The notes: generated from the sequence alone by a model not told the origin. Shown: positions 23,891-32,327, numbered from the stretch's first letter. The stretch: 42,596 bases of DNA from Flavobacteriales bacterium UBA6049 (GCA_002429085.1 DIYR01000174.1:1-42596), one strand, 5' to 3'. Translations and numbers: made by a program.

Positions 23891-26257
23891 ATGCTAAAGT
23901 TTTTATTTCGGCTTATCCTTCTTGCGGTATTGGTTTGGATACTACATCCTTTCTTAGAACAGTTACCGGCACTACCCACCGAGAAGATGATGGATGGTCT
24001 GTTGGATTTATCATCAGATAGCGGTACATCCATTTTAAAAGCCTTGCAGCTCATTTTTTGGGTTATCATTTTGGCAATCCTCATTCGGTACGGACTACCA
24101 ATATTCAACTTCTTCTATCCAGTTGCGAGACGATATTCAACAACTAAGCTGCTTCGCAGGTTTCAGAGCATTACGGCACTACCTGTCACTTTCACATTTG
24201 TTTACTTCATTCTGGCTCTTCCAGCAATCTATTTCATTGAATTGTTCATCTTCTATAATGGACACGAAACAGTAAAAGAGCAAATCACGATTGAAACAGC
24301 ACATTATCTCAAGGACTCTCTATTGAATGACCAGCAAATTGATTTAGACCGTAATGCTAAAGCTGCAAGAGACTTTATAAATACATACGGTGATAAGTAT
24401 CTTATTCCAAGTAGTTATTTTTGGCCGTTGACAAAAGATTTAGCTTCAAATGCATTAATTGGTAATAAACAACAAGATAGTAGCACTAAAGCCCTAGCTT
24501 CTAAATTGACAAAAAGTTATTCTTTTCTGACTAATTATTCGGGTAAGCAGGACATCAGGCAAAATGAAAGATATAGACAATACTTCTTCAAGCAAAGAAA
24601 GATCGAAGAGTATTATGACTTTATATACGAGCTCGATATTACTGATATTATATCCTATGAAGGTGATGAATTTTTCCTCGAAGTTGATAAAAGATTTCAA
24701 GGCTGGAAAGAGGCCAATCAAGTAAGGCTAGAGGATGTTTTAACCAAAAGTAGGGAGCAAATATTCCTAGCCTCAATCCTACTGGTTTTCATCCTATCCT
24801 TCTTCCGATCAAACTTGGGGAAATTCTATGAAAAGGTCATCGCTTTCCTCGATCAGGGTCGTTTTGGTGTCGGTGGATCAGCAAGATTTGCGGGATTAGT
24901 TGAAGAATGGCCTTACACTTTCAAAAGCCGTAGAAGTAGCCTTTTCATGGGGCGCTCCCTGTACAATCCATTCCGGCATATCGCTCTTAGCGATGACAGG
25001 CATATGATCACCATTGCCGGAACGCGAGCAGGCAAAGGTGCAACCGTCATCATTCCAAACCTTTTACTCTGGAAAGGTTCTACCTTAGTGATTGACCCCA
25101 AAGGAACTAATGCAGCAGTGACCATGCAAAGGCGCAAGCTAATGGGGCAAGCTGTCCATTTACTTGACCCATTTAATTTGATCGATGACGCTGAGAAAGC
25201 AAGCATTAATCCCTTAGAATTCCTTGACCCCAACGCCATTGATATACGAGAACAAATTAGCGTCATTGCAGAAGCCATTGTCATCGCAGATGAACATGCA
25301 AAAGATAAGCACTGGGATGATGGAGCAAGAACTGTTATTGCTGGAATGATCGCACACTTGGTCAGCTCCGATAAATATGAAAATCCCAATCTTACGATGC
25401 TAAGGGAAATGATTTCTGCCTCCGAAGACGAACTGATCGAGCTGTTGGCTGACATGTCATTGAACAAGAAAGCTGGTCGCCTGCCAGCCGATGCCGCCAA
25501 TCGGCTCATAAGAGGCGGTGATACCGCTGAAATCAAAAGTATTTTATCAAATGCCGATAAACACACGGAATGGCTCTCCAGCCCAGCAATGAAAAAAGTC
25601 TTAAGTAACTCAACATTTAATCTAGCCGAAATCAAAGAAAATCCCTCAACAATATACCTGATACTACCCCCTCAATATCTACAAACCCACAACCGATTTT
25701 TGCGGCTATTCATCAATTTGGTGGTTAATCAAATGCCTCAGGGTGGAAGATCAAAAGTACCCGTACTGCTATTGATGGATGAGTTTCTAGCTCTTGGTAA
25801 AATGGAGGTTGTTGAAAAGGCATTTGGCCTGTTAGCAGGGTATAACCTCGTGATGTGGCCGTTTGTGCAAGACCTTGGAAAACTCAAAGAGCTTTATAAA
25901 ACAGGGGTAAATGCCTTCATTGCCAATAGTCGAGCTATACAGGTTTTTGGAGTTTCGGATGATGAGACTAAGGAGTTTGTTAGCAAACATGTTGGGGATC
26001 GGGCATTGGAAACCAATATGAAAATTGAACACCATCGCAATATATCAAGACTCAGAACCCCCAGTGAAGTAGCCATCGATATATCCGTCCATTCGGGAAG
26101 ACAGTACATTTTACGCTCTGGACGTGTGCCGATGATACTTGAAAAAGTACCCTATTACAGAAGTGCTCCTATTAGCTGGTTGAAGAATTTCATCAGTTTA
26201 AAAGTTACACGAGGGTTATTCGATAATCTTTATGCAAAAGACCCCGATTTTAGTTAA
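23891..26257 (+). CDS. Type IV coupling protein (VirD4/TraG family), 788 aa
   Basis: Hydrophobic segments lie at about residues 3-20, 50-70, 97-120 and 290-308, with a roughly 170-residue extracytoplasmic or linker region before the last. The ATPase domain follows: Walker A AGTRAGKGAT at about 376-385 with the GKG variant usual in TraG, then LVIDPKGTNA, and Walker B VLLLMDEFLALG at about 624-635. SNSRAIQVFGVSDDETKEFV near 680 is the conserved TraG segment. It would deliver the relaxase-DNA complex to a secretion channel. The long N-terminal membrane part is unusual in length. No channel genes accompany it, so a helper element is required (inference). Confidence 0.92.
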   Translation: MLKFLFRLILLAVLVWILHPFLEQLPALPTEKMMDGLLDLSSDSGTSILKALQLIFWVIILAILIRYGLPIFNFFYPVARRYSTTKLLRRFQSITALPVTFTFVYFILALPAIYFIELFIFYNGHETVKEQITIETAHYLKDSLLNDQQIDLDRNAKAARDFINTYGDKYLIPSSYFWPLTKDLASNALIGNKQQDSSTKALASKLTKSYSFLTNYSGKQDIRQNERYRQYFFKQRKIEEYYDFIYELDITDIISYEGDEFFLEVDKRFQGWKEANQVRLEDVLTKSREQIFLASILLVFILSFFRSNLGKFYEKVIAFLDQGRFGVGGSARFAGLVEEWPYTFKSRRSSLFMGRSLYNPFRHIALSDDRHMITIAGTRAGKGATVIIPNLLLWKGSTLVIDPKGTNAAVTMQRRKLMGQAVHLLDPFNLIDDAEKASINPLEFLDPNAIDIREQISVIAEAIVIADEHAKDKHWDDGARTVIAGMIAHLVSSDKYENPNLTMLREMISASEDELIELLADMSLNKKAGRLPADAANRLIRGGDTAEIKSILSNADKHTEWLSSPAMKKVLSNSTFNLAEIKENPSTIYLILPPQYLQTHNRFLRLFINLVVNQMPQGGRSKVPVLLLMDEFLALGKMEVVEKAFGLLAGYNLVMWPFVQDLGKLKELYKTGVNAFIANSRAIQVFGVSDDETKEFVSKHVGDRALETNMKIEHHRNISRLRTPSEVAIDISVHSGRQYILRSGRVPMILEKVPYYRSAPISWLKNFISLKVTRGLFDNLYAKDPDFS

Positions 26258-26275
26258 TCGCCTTAAACATGCACT

Positions 26276-26632
26276 ATGAGTAATGAATGGAAGCCGAATG
26301 CTCCAAACCTGAATGATGCCTTCGCAAGTCGAGTTCATAAACGCAAACAGGAAAAAGCCAACGTTGAACAAAGCAAGAGCTACTCAGGACAAGAGGCCAA
26401 AGAACAAGACGGCACGAAACACCAAGAAGTAGTAACGAAAAAGATGCAAGATCAACTTGAGAAACAAAGAGAAAAGGCGCAACCCAGCATAGCACCGCAG
26501 CCAGAGGGAATGCAAAACCTTGAGCACGCTCAGAAAGAAGCGGATAAGCGAGAAGAAAGAATCCAACAGATCAGAGAACGGTTGGAATCAGCACAAAAAA
26601 GAATGCGGGGTGGATTTGGAAAAAACCGCTAG
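26276..26632 (+). CDS. Charged coiled-coil protein after the coupling-protein gene, 118 aa
   Basis: Rich in Glu, Lys, Gln and Arg (EKQREKAQPSIAPQ, KEADKREERIQQIRERLESA), with a basic end. It starts 18 bp after the coupling-protein stop and is the last gene of that operon, ending 6 bp before the end of the opposite relaxase operon. No family is recognised; probably a mobilisation accessory protein. Confidence 0.6.
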   Translation: MSNEWKPNAPNLNDAFASRVHKRKQEKANVEQSKSYSGQEAKEQDGTKHQEVVTKKMQDQLEKQREKAQPSIAPQPEGMQNLEHAQKEADKREERIQQIRERLESAQKRMRGGFGKNR

Positions 26633-26638
26633 CGAAGA

Positions 26639-27160
26639 TTATCGATTTCTGCCTCTTTTTTTGTCCCTAGCCTGTTTCTCAAATATGGCTTTCACCTTCC
26701 CCTTCTTTTCATCTACAATTCCACTCTGATTGGCCGATGAGTCTTGAACTTCTTCTGATTTGCTGCCTTTGGTTAAGTTCCCAGGGTTAGAAAGTTGTTT
26801 TCTTAAGTCTTGTAGTTGCTCCAACACAATTCGCTCATTCTTTGAGTTGGTGTCAGTAGTAGAAGGAGCATTCTCATTAGCGTAAAGCTGTTCTTGTTCA
26901 CGTATTTTTTTTAACGCTGCCTCTCGCCCACCCTCGCCAAAATGTAATCGACCACGAATACTTGCCTTGATTTGTTGCTCTTGTGCAATCTTTTTGCTCA
27001 TCTCCGCATCAAGCTTTTGCTGAGTTTCCTTATGATTGACGACAATACCCCTAGATTTTTCAGCGTACTCTAATCTTATTCTTTCTTCGATGGCCTGATT
27101 TTCGGCTGCGACTTCCTGTTGATAGGTCTTGTCAATGAGTTTAAATCCTTCCCGATCCAT
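26639..27160 (-). CDS. Charged mobilisation-operon protein, 173 aa
   Basis: Hydrophilic and helical (QEVAAENQAIEERIRLEYAE, QIKASIRGRLHFGEGGREAA), with a very basic end (EKQARDKKRGRNR) like the ends of the relaxase (RGHNRNRGLG) and the 118-aa protein (RMRGGFGKNR). These similar basic tails on three neighbouring proteins suggest a shared interaction, for example with DNA or as a translocation signal. It lies 132 bp downstream of the relaxase gene on the same strand. Confidence 0.6.
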   Translation of the reverse strand: MDREGFKLIDKTYQQEVAAENQAIEERIRLEYAEKSRGIVVNHKETQQKLDAEMSKKIAQEQQIKASIRGRLHFGEGGREAALKKIREQEQLYANENAPSTTDTNSKNERIVLEQLQDLRKQLSNPGNLTKGSKSEEVQDSSANQSGIVDEKKGKVKAIFEKQARDKKRGRNR

Positions 27161-27292
27161 TTTCCGTAGGCATTTTGGGCTAAGTCACCAACCTCAAAAC
27201 TACAAAATTGCTGTCCGAAAGCACTTAACCATTCAAATTAGAGCACTACCATACTGAAGAATAATTTGATCTTGTATTGACTCAACTTATCA

Positions 27293-28633
27293 TTAACCAA
27301 GTCCCCTATTACGATTATGCCCTCTCCCTTGGCGTTTCAGCACATCACGGATACGATCCTCGCACTGCTGCCTTAACTCTTCCTTATTGGATTGATTCAT
27401 ATCGGTCGGCTTTTCTTTTTCCATTTTCAACGCTAATGCCTGATTTTGTTCTTTAATCCGCATGTCTATGTTAGCCAGATTTTTATTTAAGCCTTCTTGC
27501 TCGTCTTGTAGTTTTTGATCTTTTTTCAGTACTCTTTTTATAAAACTCATCTTGGATTTTTCTGCCTGAATGGATTTTAATCGATCCACAATTTCTTGGC
27601 GTTTATACGCTATCTCCTGCTGACTTTCTAAGTGAGCACGCTTTATTAATATTTTATGATCCCAAGCTCTCAACGCATCAAGCTTATGTAGTTGACGGTC
27701 ATTATCGTCAAGAATGGTGTCATCAATTTGATCTTGTAGCTTGTTATCAGATTGTTCTTTTCGGTAAGATTCAACTCGCTGTAAGTCATTTTTAAGCGTG
27801 TTTGATACATCTTTTGCATCTGGAAGCGTGTCTATATCTTTCAAATACTCCCGTATATCCTTAGCGCGTTGGCCTTTGATCTGGCGTGAAAGGCTAGATA
27901 TCGTCCCCTCTTTATCCACCAAAACAAAACCACGCCTATCACCTTTTGCAAGTGTGTATCCTATTTCATCCAAAGCAGCCTGAAACGCTTTGCCGCTATC
28001 AGAACGATGATACAGGTCTTCGATCGCCACAGCTTTCTTGAGCTGTGCTTCTTTATGCTTAATGAGCGCAAGCTGTCTATCTTTCTTGGCCTCTTCTCTC
28101 CGCCTTTGATTATTGATCACACGTTGTTCGCAAAGGATTTCACCATCCGCTCGCTCTAGGTTTTCTGCCCATTTGGAAAGGGTCAAACGATCATAGGAGG
28201 GTACGGCCACTTTACCATTCTCTGGATGAACCAGATTACATATAATATGAACATGGGGATGGGCTTCATCCCGATGCGCTATAACAATCGCTTCATGATC
28301 GCTAAGCCTAAGTTTCGTCAATGTATCAAGCGCAGCTTGTTGTTGTGTTTCTTGTGAGGGGTTTTGATCAGGATGCCATGACAGTGAAAAGCTATAGACC
28401 ACACCCGCTGTGCTCTTACGCCCTGTCTTGCTGACTCCGGCTTCATGCTTTAATCTGTCAGCATGTATGGCCGTATGCGCCATCCAACCAAATCCTTTCT
28501 GTGGATCATTTGTAGGCAGGTTATGAGTGTGAGTCCATGCTACGCGCTCATCCGTTTGTGCATTTTTATCATGGAGATAATATTGCGCAGCTCCTTTAAA
28601 GGAATGTCCTCTTTTAGCAATACGGGGAACCAT
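27293..28633 (-). CDS. MobP-type relaxase (MobA/VirD2 family), 446 aa
   Basis: The start MVPRIAKRGHSFKGAAQYYL is followed by the three-histidine metal motif in HRDEAHPHVHIICNLVHPE at about residues 119-137. The nucleophile is probably one of the Tyr residues in AAQYYLHDK near 17-19 (motif I). The C-terminal half is a long helical region ending in a basic tail. The family nicks oriT and stays attached to the 5' end of the transferred strand. MobC ends 2 bp before its ATG, with GGAGG inside mobC as ribosome site. This sequence style is most familiar to me from proteobacterial plasmids. Confidence 0.92.
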   Translation of the reverse strand: MVPRIAKRGHSFKGAAQYYLHDKNAQTDERVAWTHTHNLPTNDPQKGFGWMAHTAIHADRLKHEAGVSKTGRKSTAGVVYSFSLSWHPDQNPSQETQQQAALDTLTKLRLSDHEAIVIAHRDEAHPHVHIICNLVHPENGKVAVPSYDRLTLSKWAENLERADGEILCEQRVINNQRRREEAKKDRQLALIKHKEAQLKKAVAIEDLYHRSDSGKAFQAALDEIGYTLAKGDRRGFVLVDKEGTISSLSRQIKGQRAKDIREYLKDIDTLPDAKDVSNTLKNDLQRVESYRKEQSDNKLQDQIDDTILDDNDRQLHKLDALRAWDHKILIKRAHLESQQEIAYKRQEIVDRLKSIQAEKSKMSFIKRVLKKDQKLQDEQEGLNKNLANIDMRIKEQNQALALKMEKEKPTDMNQSNKEELRQQCEDRIRDVLKRQGRGHNRNRGLG

Positions 28634-28635
28634 AA

Positions 28636-28965
28636 TTATATATCCTCCAAAAGTTTATCGAGTAGCTTTTCCAGCTTGGGTAATACGCGCTTAAAGTCTT
28701 CAGGCATTACATGCGTTGAATTGAAATACCGAGCGATTTGGTTGATGTTCACCCCTAGTTTTCGCACCTGTTGAGTCAATTCAAAACCATATTTCGGTTC
28801 TTGAATTTTCACACTCCCACCCAATGCCACATGACGGATATATTCGCTGACCGATAGACCTAATTGGTCTGCTTTCAGAGCAATCGTCTCTTTCTCTTTT
28901 GATGTGCAGCGCACACGCAAAAGGGATGAGAGCTTCTCATCGATATTTTTGATCGGTCGTGACAT
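28636..28965 (-). CDS. mobC: MobC-like relaxosome accessory protein
   Basis: 109 aa. The N-terminal half resembles a ribbon-helix-helix DNA-binding domain (LLRVRCTSKEKETIALKADQ, LSVSEYIRHVALGG), and the C-terminal half carries the MobC signature LTQQVRKLGVNINQIARYFN. MobC proteins bind oriT and help the relaxase open and nick the strand. The gene starts about 20 bp from the candidate oriT and is translationally linked to the relaxase gene. Confidence 0.9.
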   Translation of the reverse strand: MSRPIKNIDEKLSSLLRVRCTSKEKETIALKADQLGLSVSEYIRHVALGGSVKIQEPKYGFELTQQVRKLGVNINQIARYFNSTHVMPEDFKRVLPKLEKLLDKLLEDI

Positions 28966-28984
28966 GAATTATTCATTCGTAGAA

Positions 28985-29080
28985 GCGATGCAACGCATCG
29001 GTTCAGGGGGATGCAACGGGGGACTCCCCCCTTGCCAAGAGAGTTTTTGTAGCCACAAAAACATATCTTGCTACTCCCAC
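28985..29080. promoter_or_regulatory. oriT: Candidate oriT, IncP-like
   Basis: A perfect inverted repeat GTTTTTGT-AGCC-ACAAAAAC (29043-29062) is followed directly by ATATCTTG-CTAC (29063-29074), which fits the YATCYTG|Y nick motif of the IncP/R64 group; the nick would fall after G29070. Upstream lie GATGC...GCATC (28987-28999) and a GGGGGACTCCCCC palindrome (about 29019-29032). It sits immediately upstream of mobC and the relaxase, the normal oriT location. The remaining bases to 29359 hold nothing else I can assign. Confidence 0.75.
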
Positions 29081-29359
29081 ATTTTGTTGAAGTTAGTGCT
29101 TATTCAAGCCATAGCAAAGTGAACCGCGGATGAATTTCAGCAGTTGGTTTATCAAAGTTTTTATTGGTGTTTATTGGATTTTAAAATCTTGGGACGTCAA
29201 GAACAATATGATCAACCTTGAGTCACTTATGTTAATTCACTTTTTTTTAACAGAGAAAGTCACCATGAAAAATATTATCAGCCGTTATATGTTATTGAAT
29301 TATTGATATACCCGTATTATCATTAACAAATGCTTCAACTTTTTAAGTACTTTTGCAAT

Positions 29360-29572
29360 ATGTCAAAACACAATGATGATGATGATGGATCTAGAAGATA
29401 TCTTTCTTTTTGGAGCTCATCTCTACCACTAACTAGCAAACGGGCAAGTAAAATAATTAGCAATCCAACTAAAGCCCATCAATTAACCAATGTGATATTA
29501 TATAACAGAACCTTATCTGATGAAGACCGAAAAGCAGGTAAAGAAATGACACTGAAATTAGATTCAGAATAG
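29360..29572 (+). CDS. Small Asp-rich protein, 70 aa
   Basis: The ATG at 29360 (MSKHNDDDDGSRRY) is preferred to the one at 29330, which adds a hydrophobic decapeptide. It is polar throughout, ending RKAGKEMTLKLDSE. It lies 35 bp before a membrane-protein gene on the same strand. No family is recognised. As cargo next to oriT it would enter a recipient early or late depending on strand. Confidence 0.5.
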   Translation: MSKHNDDDDGSRRYLSFWSSSLPLTSKRASKIISNPTKAHQLTNVILYNRTLSDEDRKAGKEMTLKLDSE

Positions 29573-29607
29573 GTAAAATATTTTAATCACATCAACACCA
29601 CGCTACT

Positions 29608-30408
29608 TTGAATATTGCTTTATCCACCTTAATTCTATTTCTTTTCTTAGGGCCAGGAATCGTCTACAGAAAACTTTACTATGCAGAAGAGTTTTCTAAA
29701 CAGTATTTCAAGCAATCTTTTTTCGAACTCTTATTCTCTACCCTTTTTCCCAGTATCATTTTCCAAACAATATGGTTCTTTGGTTGTAGAATTACGTCTT
29801 ATCAAGTTGACCTAATTCTATTTATAAATCTCATGACAGGCCATGCTCTTGATAAAGTAGCTGAGAATATCGAAAGCTTTTCCTATCAAATACTTATTTA
29901 TCAAGGTTCTATGCTGTTAGTAGCCGCAGCTTATGGATATTTTTCAAGAAAGATCATACGTCATTTCAAAATTGATCGCAGAATAAAGCTATTTAGATTT
30001 CAAAATCACTGGCACTATTATTTAACAGGAGAGTTCTTTGACTATCCTCGAGCCAACATTCGACTTGTCGAAGATGACGTAAGAGACATAGAGTTTGTCT
30101 TTGTCGATGCATTAATAGAAACGAAAGAATGTTCATATTTAGTTTCAGGACAACTTGTAGATTATGAATTGTCTCGTAATGGCGGTCTAGATTCATTCTC
30201 ACTTACAGGAGTTAGTCGAATAAAAGTTTCCGACTATAAAGAAGGCTTACTTCCCACAGATGATGATTATATCCAAATTGATACACACATTTTCATTCTG
30301 AAATATTCAGAGGTTAGGAATATAAATCTTCAATTTTATAAATTCAAAAGATTTGAAGATGGCAGCGTTCTCCCTCAAAGAGTTTTGAATTCAGATAGTA
30401 CTCAATAA
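29608..30408 (+). CDS. Membrane protein of unknown function, 266 aa
   Basis: Starts at TTG 29608. Membrane segments at about residues 3-20 (ALSTLILFLFLGPGIVY), 42-58 (LLFSTLFPSIIFQTIWF) and 93-112 (ILIYQGSMLLVAAAYGYF). Then a soluble domain beginning LFRFQNHWHYYLTGEF with a beta-rich remainder (VFVDALIETKECSYLVSGQL). NHWHYYLTGE-type membrane proteins occur as unnamed hypothetical proteins in Bacteroidota. The function is unknown; it may be envelope cargo or a defence effector. Confidence 0.65.
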   Translation: MNIALSTLILFLFLGPGIVYRKLYYAEEFSKQYFKQSFFELLFSTLFPSIIFQTIWFFGCRITSYQVDLILFINLMTGHALDKVAENIESFSYQILIYQGSMLLVAAAYGYFSRKIIRHFKIDRRIKLFRFQNHWHYYLTGEFFDYPRANIRLVEDDVRDIEFVFVDALIETKECSYLVSGQLVDYELSRNGGLDSFSLTGVSRIKVSDYKEGLLPTDDDYIQIDTHIFILKYSEVRNINLQFYKFKRFEDGSVLPQRVLNSDSTQ

Positions 30409-30502
30409 AAATAGAATTCAAGAAATTAAATTCTAGCTTAATAGCCCGCGGACTTATCTGACAACAAATCTTGACAGTCAATCTTTATATAGTAACCCAA
30501 GT

Positions 30503-31720
30503 TCAATCTTGGATTTTGAACGCGATCTTATTTAGCCATTTATGCTGTGTTTCTAATTTATGTCCGCGTCCATATTTAGGACCACTTTTTTTATGTCCCA
30601 TCAATGCATCAATGACCTCTTCTGGTGCTTCAGCATCCCGAAGACGATCTTTAAATGTATGCCGCAAAGAATAGGCTGAGTGTCTCTGCGTCGGTCTTAA
30701 ATTTTTATCCCGCATGTAGTTATTGACTACATTAGAAAATGTGTCGGGGTTTCCACGCATTTGAAATCCGTTGGGATTGAGCATGAATGCGTGAAGCGCA
30801 GTTCCAACTAGTGGAATTTTACGCATTGATGTTGCTGTTTTCAATATATAGCCCTCTCTTGGTCTAATCCAAATGAAGGGTATTTCAGCCTTAACTTGAA
30901 TATCTTCTGGAGTCAGTCCAAATATTTCAGTGACCCTAGCCCCTGTATCAGCCATTGCAAATAAGACCATACGGTAATGTTCATTCAAATCCTGCAATCC
31001 ACCCAATAGTGTTTCTTGCACATAAGCAGCTTCAAAGGGAGGTCTTGATAAAACTTGATACTGAAAACGCGTTTTCATGAATAAGGCATCACAGTCAATA
31101 TCTAGCTCTGTATTAATGGCGACTGTGTTCATGATGTCGCGAACATACCTTAATTGTTTGTTCGCACTATCTGCGCTTAGTCCTTTAGAAATCTTATCAC
31201 TCCACCAATTCCGAAACGCCAAGACATCACTACGCTCTACCTTATGAATTGCTCTATCTCCAACAACATCAATGAAATTCTTAATGGCTGCTATTCTTGG
31301 GTTTTTCCACTTTCTTATTTTATGCTCAGATTTATGCGCTAAGCGGTCTGTAATTAGCGGCCAATAAAGCTCACAACACTCTGACAGATGTATTACGGGT
31401 TGCTCTGCTACCCCCAGTAAAGCACGTGCAACCTGATCATTATCACTTGGAACAAGTCTTACCCGCTCAATGATCTCGTTCAAACTGGATGAAGTCACTT
31501 GTTGAGTGGTTTTGTAAGCAAAGCCATGAGCCTTTGCCAGCTTAACGGCTGCTTGATATTTTTCGTTAATACCTTCTGCTGATCCAGATTGCACCAATGC
31601 GCGCCAAAAATTCTCAATGTGGTCATTGTAAATGGTAGCACGAATAGAAGCTTCTTTCCTGCATTGTGTCTTGAGTGAAATTTTGATCTCTGTGCGCTGA
31701 TCTAGACTTCGCAAGTACAT
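30503..31720 (-). CDS. Tyrosine integrase, DUF6538 type (405 aa)
   Basis: The N-terminus (YLRSLDQRTEIKISLKTQCR) matches the arm/SSAP-like start of proteobacterial DUF6538 integrases. Catalytic signatures: Arg in DTGARVTEIFGL near 262, Lys in YILKTATSMRKIPL, AYSLRHTFKDRL near 348 (Tyr-x-x-Arg in place of His-x-x-Arg), MGHKKSGPKYGRG with His and Tyr. Length normal. The upstream 330 bp contain five 12-bp repeats in two clusters around a palindrome, an attP-like layout. It is a second, different integrase far from the tRNA-fMet site, so it probably belonged to a formerly separate element. Confidence 0.9.
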   Translation of the reverse strand: MYLRSLDQRTEIKISLKTQCRKEASIRATIYNDHIENFWRALVQSGSAEGINEKYQAAVKLAKAHGFAYKTTQQVTSSSLNEIIERVRLVPSDNDQVARALLGVAEQPVIHLSECCELYWPLITDRLAHKSEHKIRKWKNPRIAAIKNFIDVVGDRAIHKVERSDVLAFRNWWSDKISKGLSADSANKQLRYVRDIMNTVAINTELDIDCDALFMKTRFQYQVLSRPPFEAAYVQETLLGGLQDLNEHYRMVLFAMADTGARVTEIFGLTPEDIQVKAEIPFIWIRPREGYILKTATSMRKIPLVGTALHAFMLNPNGFQMRGNPDTFSNVVNNYMRDKNLRPTQRHSAYSLRHTFKDRLRDAEAPEEVIDALMGHKKSGPKYGRGHKLETQHKWLNKIAFKIQD

Positions 31721-31794
31721 TGGTACACTGCGTCTATATAGATACCAATCTCCCCGTTTATGTATGTAATCTTTTGCTATTGTATCTCTCTAAC

Positions 31795-31830
31795 TGTATC
31801 ATTTAATGTACCATTTACTGTACCACTGGA
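31795..31830 (+). repeat. Three tandem 12-bp repeats (putative integrase arm sites)
   Basis: TGTATCATTTAA, TGTACCATTTAC and TGTACCACTGGA follow each other with an exact 12-bp period, 75 bp upstream of the DUF6538 integrase start. Two more copies lie at 32024-32047. This resembles clustered arm-type binding sites of tyrosine integrases. Confidence 0.65.
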
Positions 31831-31925
31831 GTTTACAATAATGCAAGCCAATAGACCGATAATCTTAAAAATCAATGCGATTCAAGGAGTTATGCGAATG
31901 TATTTTACGAAAAAGTAAAGGTAAA

Positions 31926-31955
31926 TGGTGCCTCCGGAGGGCATCTTGAAACCCT
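31926..31955 (-). promoter_or_regulatory. Palindromic tRNA-end-like sequence, candidate attachment core
   Basis: Read on the minus strand it ends GCCCTCCGGAGGCACCA, like a tRNA acceptor stem with CCA, preceded by a TTTCAAGA string resembling a T loop, though the T arm is too long to be functional. CCTCCGGAGG (31931-31940) is a perfect palindrome. It lies between the two 12-bp repeat clusters, the expected place of an att core. Confidence 0.4.
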
Positions 31956-32023
31956 TACTGCACAATTAAAACATTGATATAACTACATTTTTTAGCTGAG
32001 GCTTATTCAGCCTTGCCAAAGCT

Positions 32024-32047
32024 TGTACCATTTTATGTACCATTTCC
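32024..32047 (+). repeat. Two tandem 12-bp repeats (putative integrase arm sites)
   Basis: TGTACCATTTTA and TGTACCATTTCC, the same unit as at 31795-31830, on the other side of the palindrome at 31931. The second overlaps the 3' end of the 61-aa gene. Confidence 0.65.
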
Positions 32048-32218
32048 TGTCGCAATCTTGTGAATCCTTTCTAGTAATCGATCTTTCTTTTTGCGAGCCT
32101 CGACCTCTTGTTCCAATCGTTCAAAAATAGGTAGGTATTGTTCGCCTTGATGGTAAATAATAGCTGCACAGCGGTCACGAGCTTCTTCGATATCTTTCAG
32201 GGTAATTTCTTTATTCAT
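32033..32218 (-). CDS. Small helical protein, 61 aa
   Basis: A charged helical protein (LKDIEEARDRCAAIIYHQGE, LEQEVEARKKKDRLLERIHK) with an ATG at 32218. The terminator at 32251 and the operator-like motif at 32314 lie upstream. Its last codons overlap the 12-bp arm repeat. No family is recognised; it could be an accessory recombination factor such as an excisionase, on position alone. Confidence 0.55.
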   Translation of the reverse strand: MNKEITLKDIEEARDRCAAIIYHQGEQYLPIFERLEQEVEARKKKDRLLERIHKIATGNGT

Positions 32219-32250
32219 GGATATTCTCTTGTTGTTTCAAGAACAAAAAA

Positions 32251-32268
32251 AGACGCGTTAACGCGTCT
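32251..32268 (-). terminator. Perfect palindromic terminator
   Basis: AGACGCGTTAACGCGTCT is an 18-bp perfect palindrome flanked by seven A on the plus strand, giving a U-run for minus-strand transcripts. It would end transcription from the 119-aa gene. Confidence 0.75.
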
Positions 32269-32313
32269 TTGGTATTTTGTGAAATGCAGGCGCAGAAATA
32301 GCGCAATCAGATA

Positions 32314-32327
32314 AGGACTATATTCCT
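32314..32327. promoter_or_regulatory. Operator-like motif AGGACTATATTCCT
   Basis: Matches 13 of 14 positions of the motif at 22994-23007 in the ssb intergenic region. It lies upstream of the 61-aa gene, suggesting that one regulator controls both sites. Confidence 0.5.

Noticed and set aside
24913..25635. Long minus-strand open frame of 240 codons
   Set aside because: It is the antisense of the conserved ATPase domain of the coupling protein; its own translation shows no family features.
23891..28633. Complete conjugative (self-transmissible) system
   Set aside because: Coupling protein, relaxase and MobC are present, but no VirB4-type ATPase, pore or pilus genes occur anywhere in the window.
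31926..31961. tRNA gene on the minus strand
   Set aside because: Only the acceptor end and a distorted T arm are recognisable; no 5' half or anticodon arm follows, so it is at most a fragment or att core.
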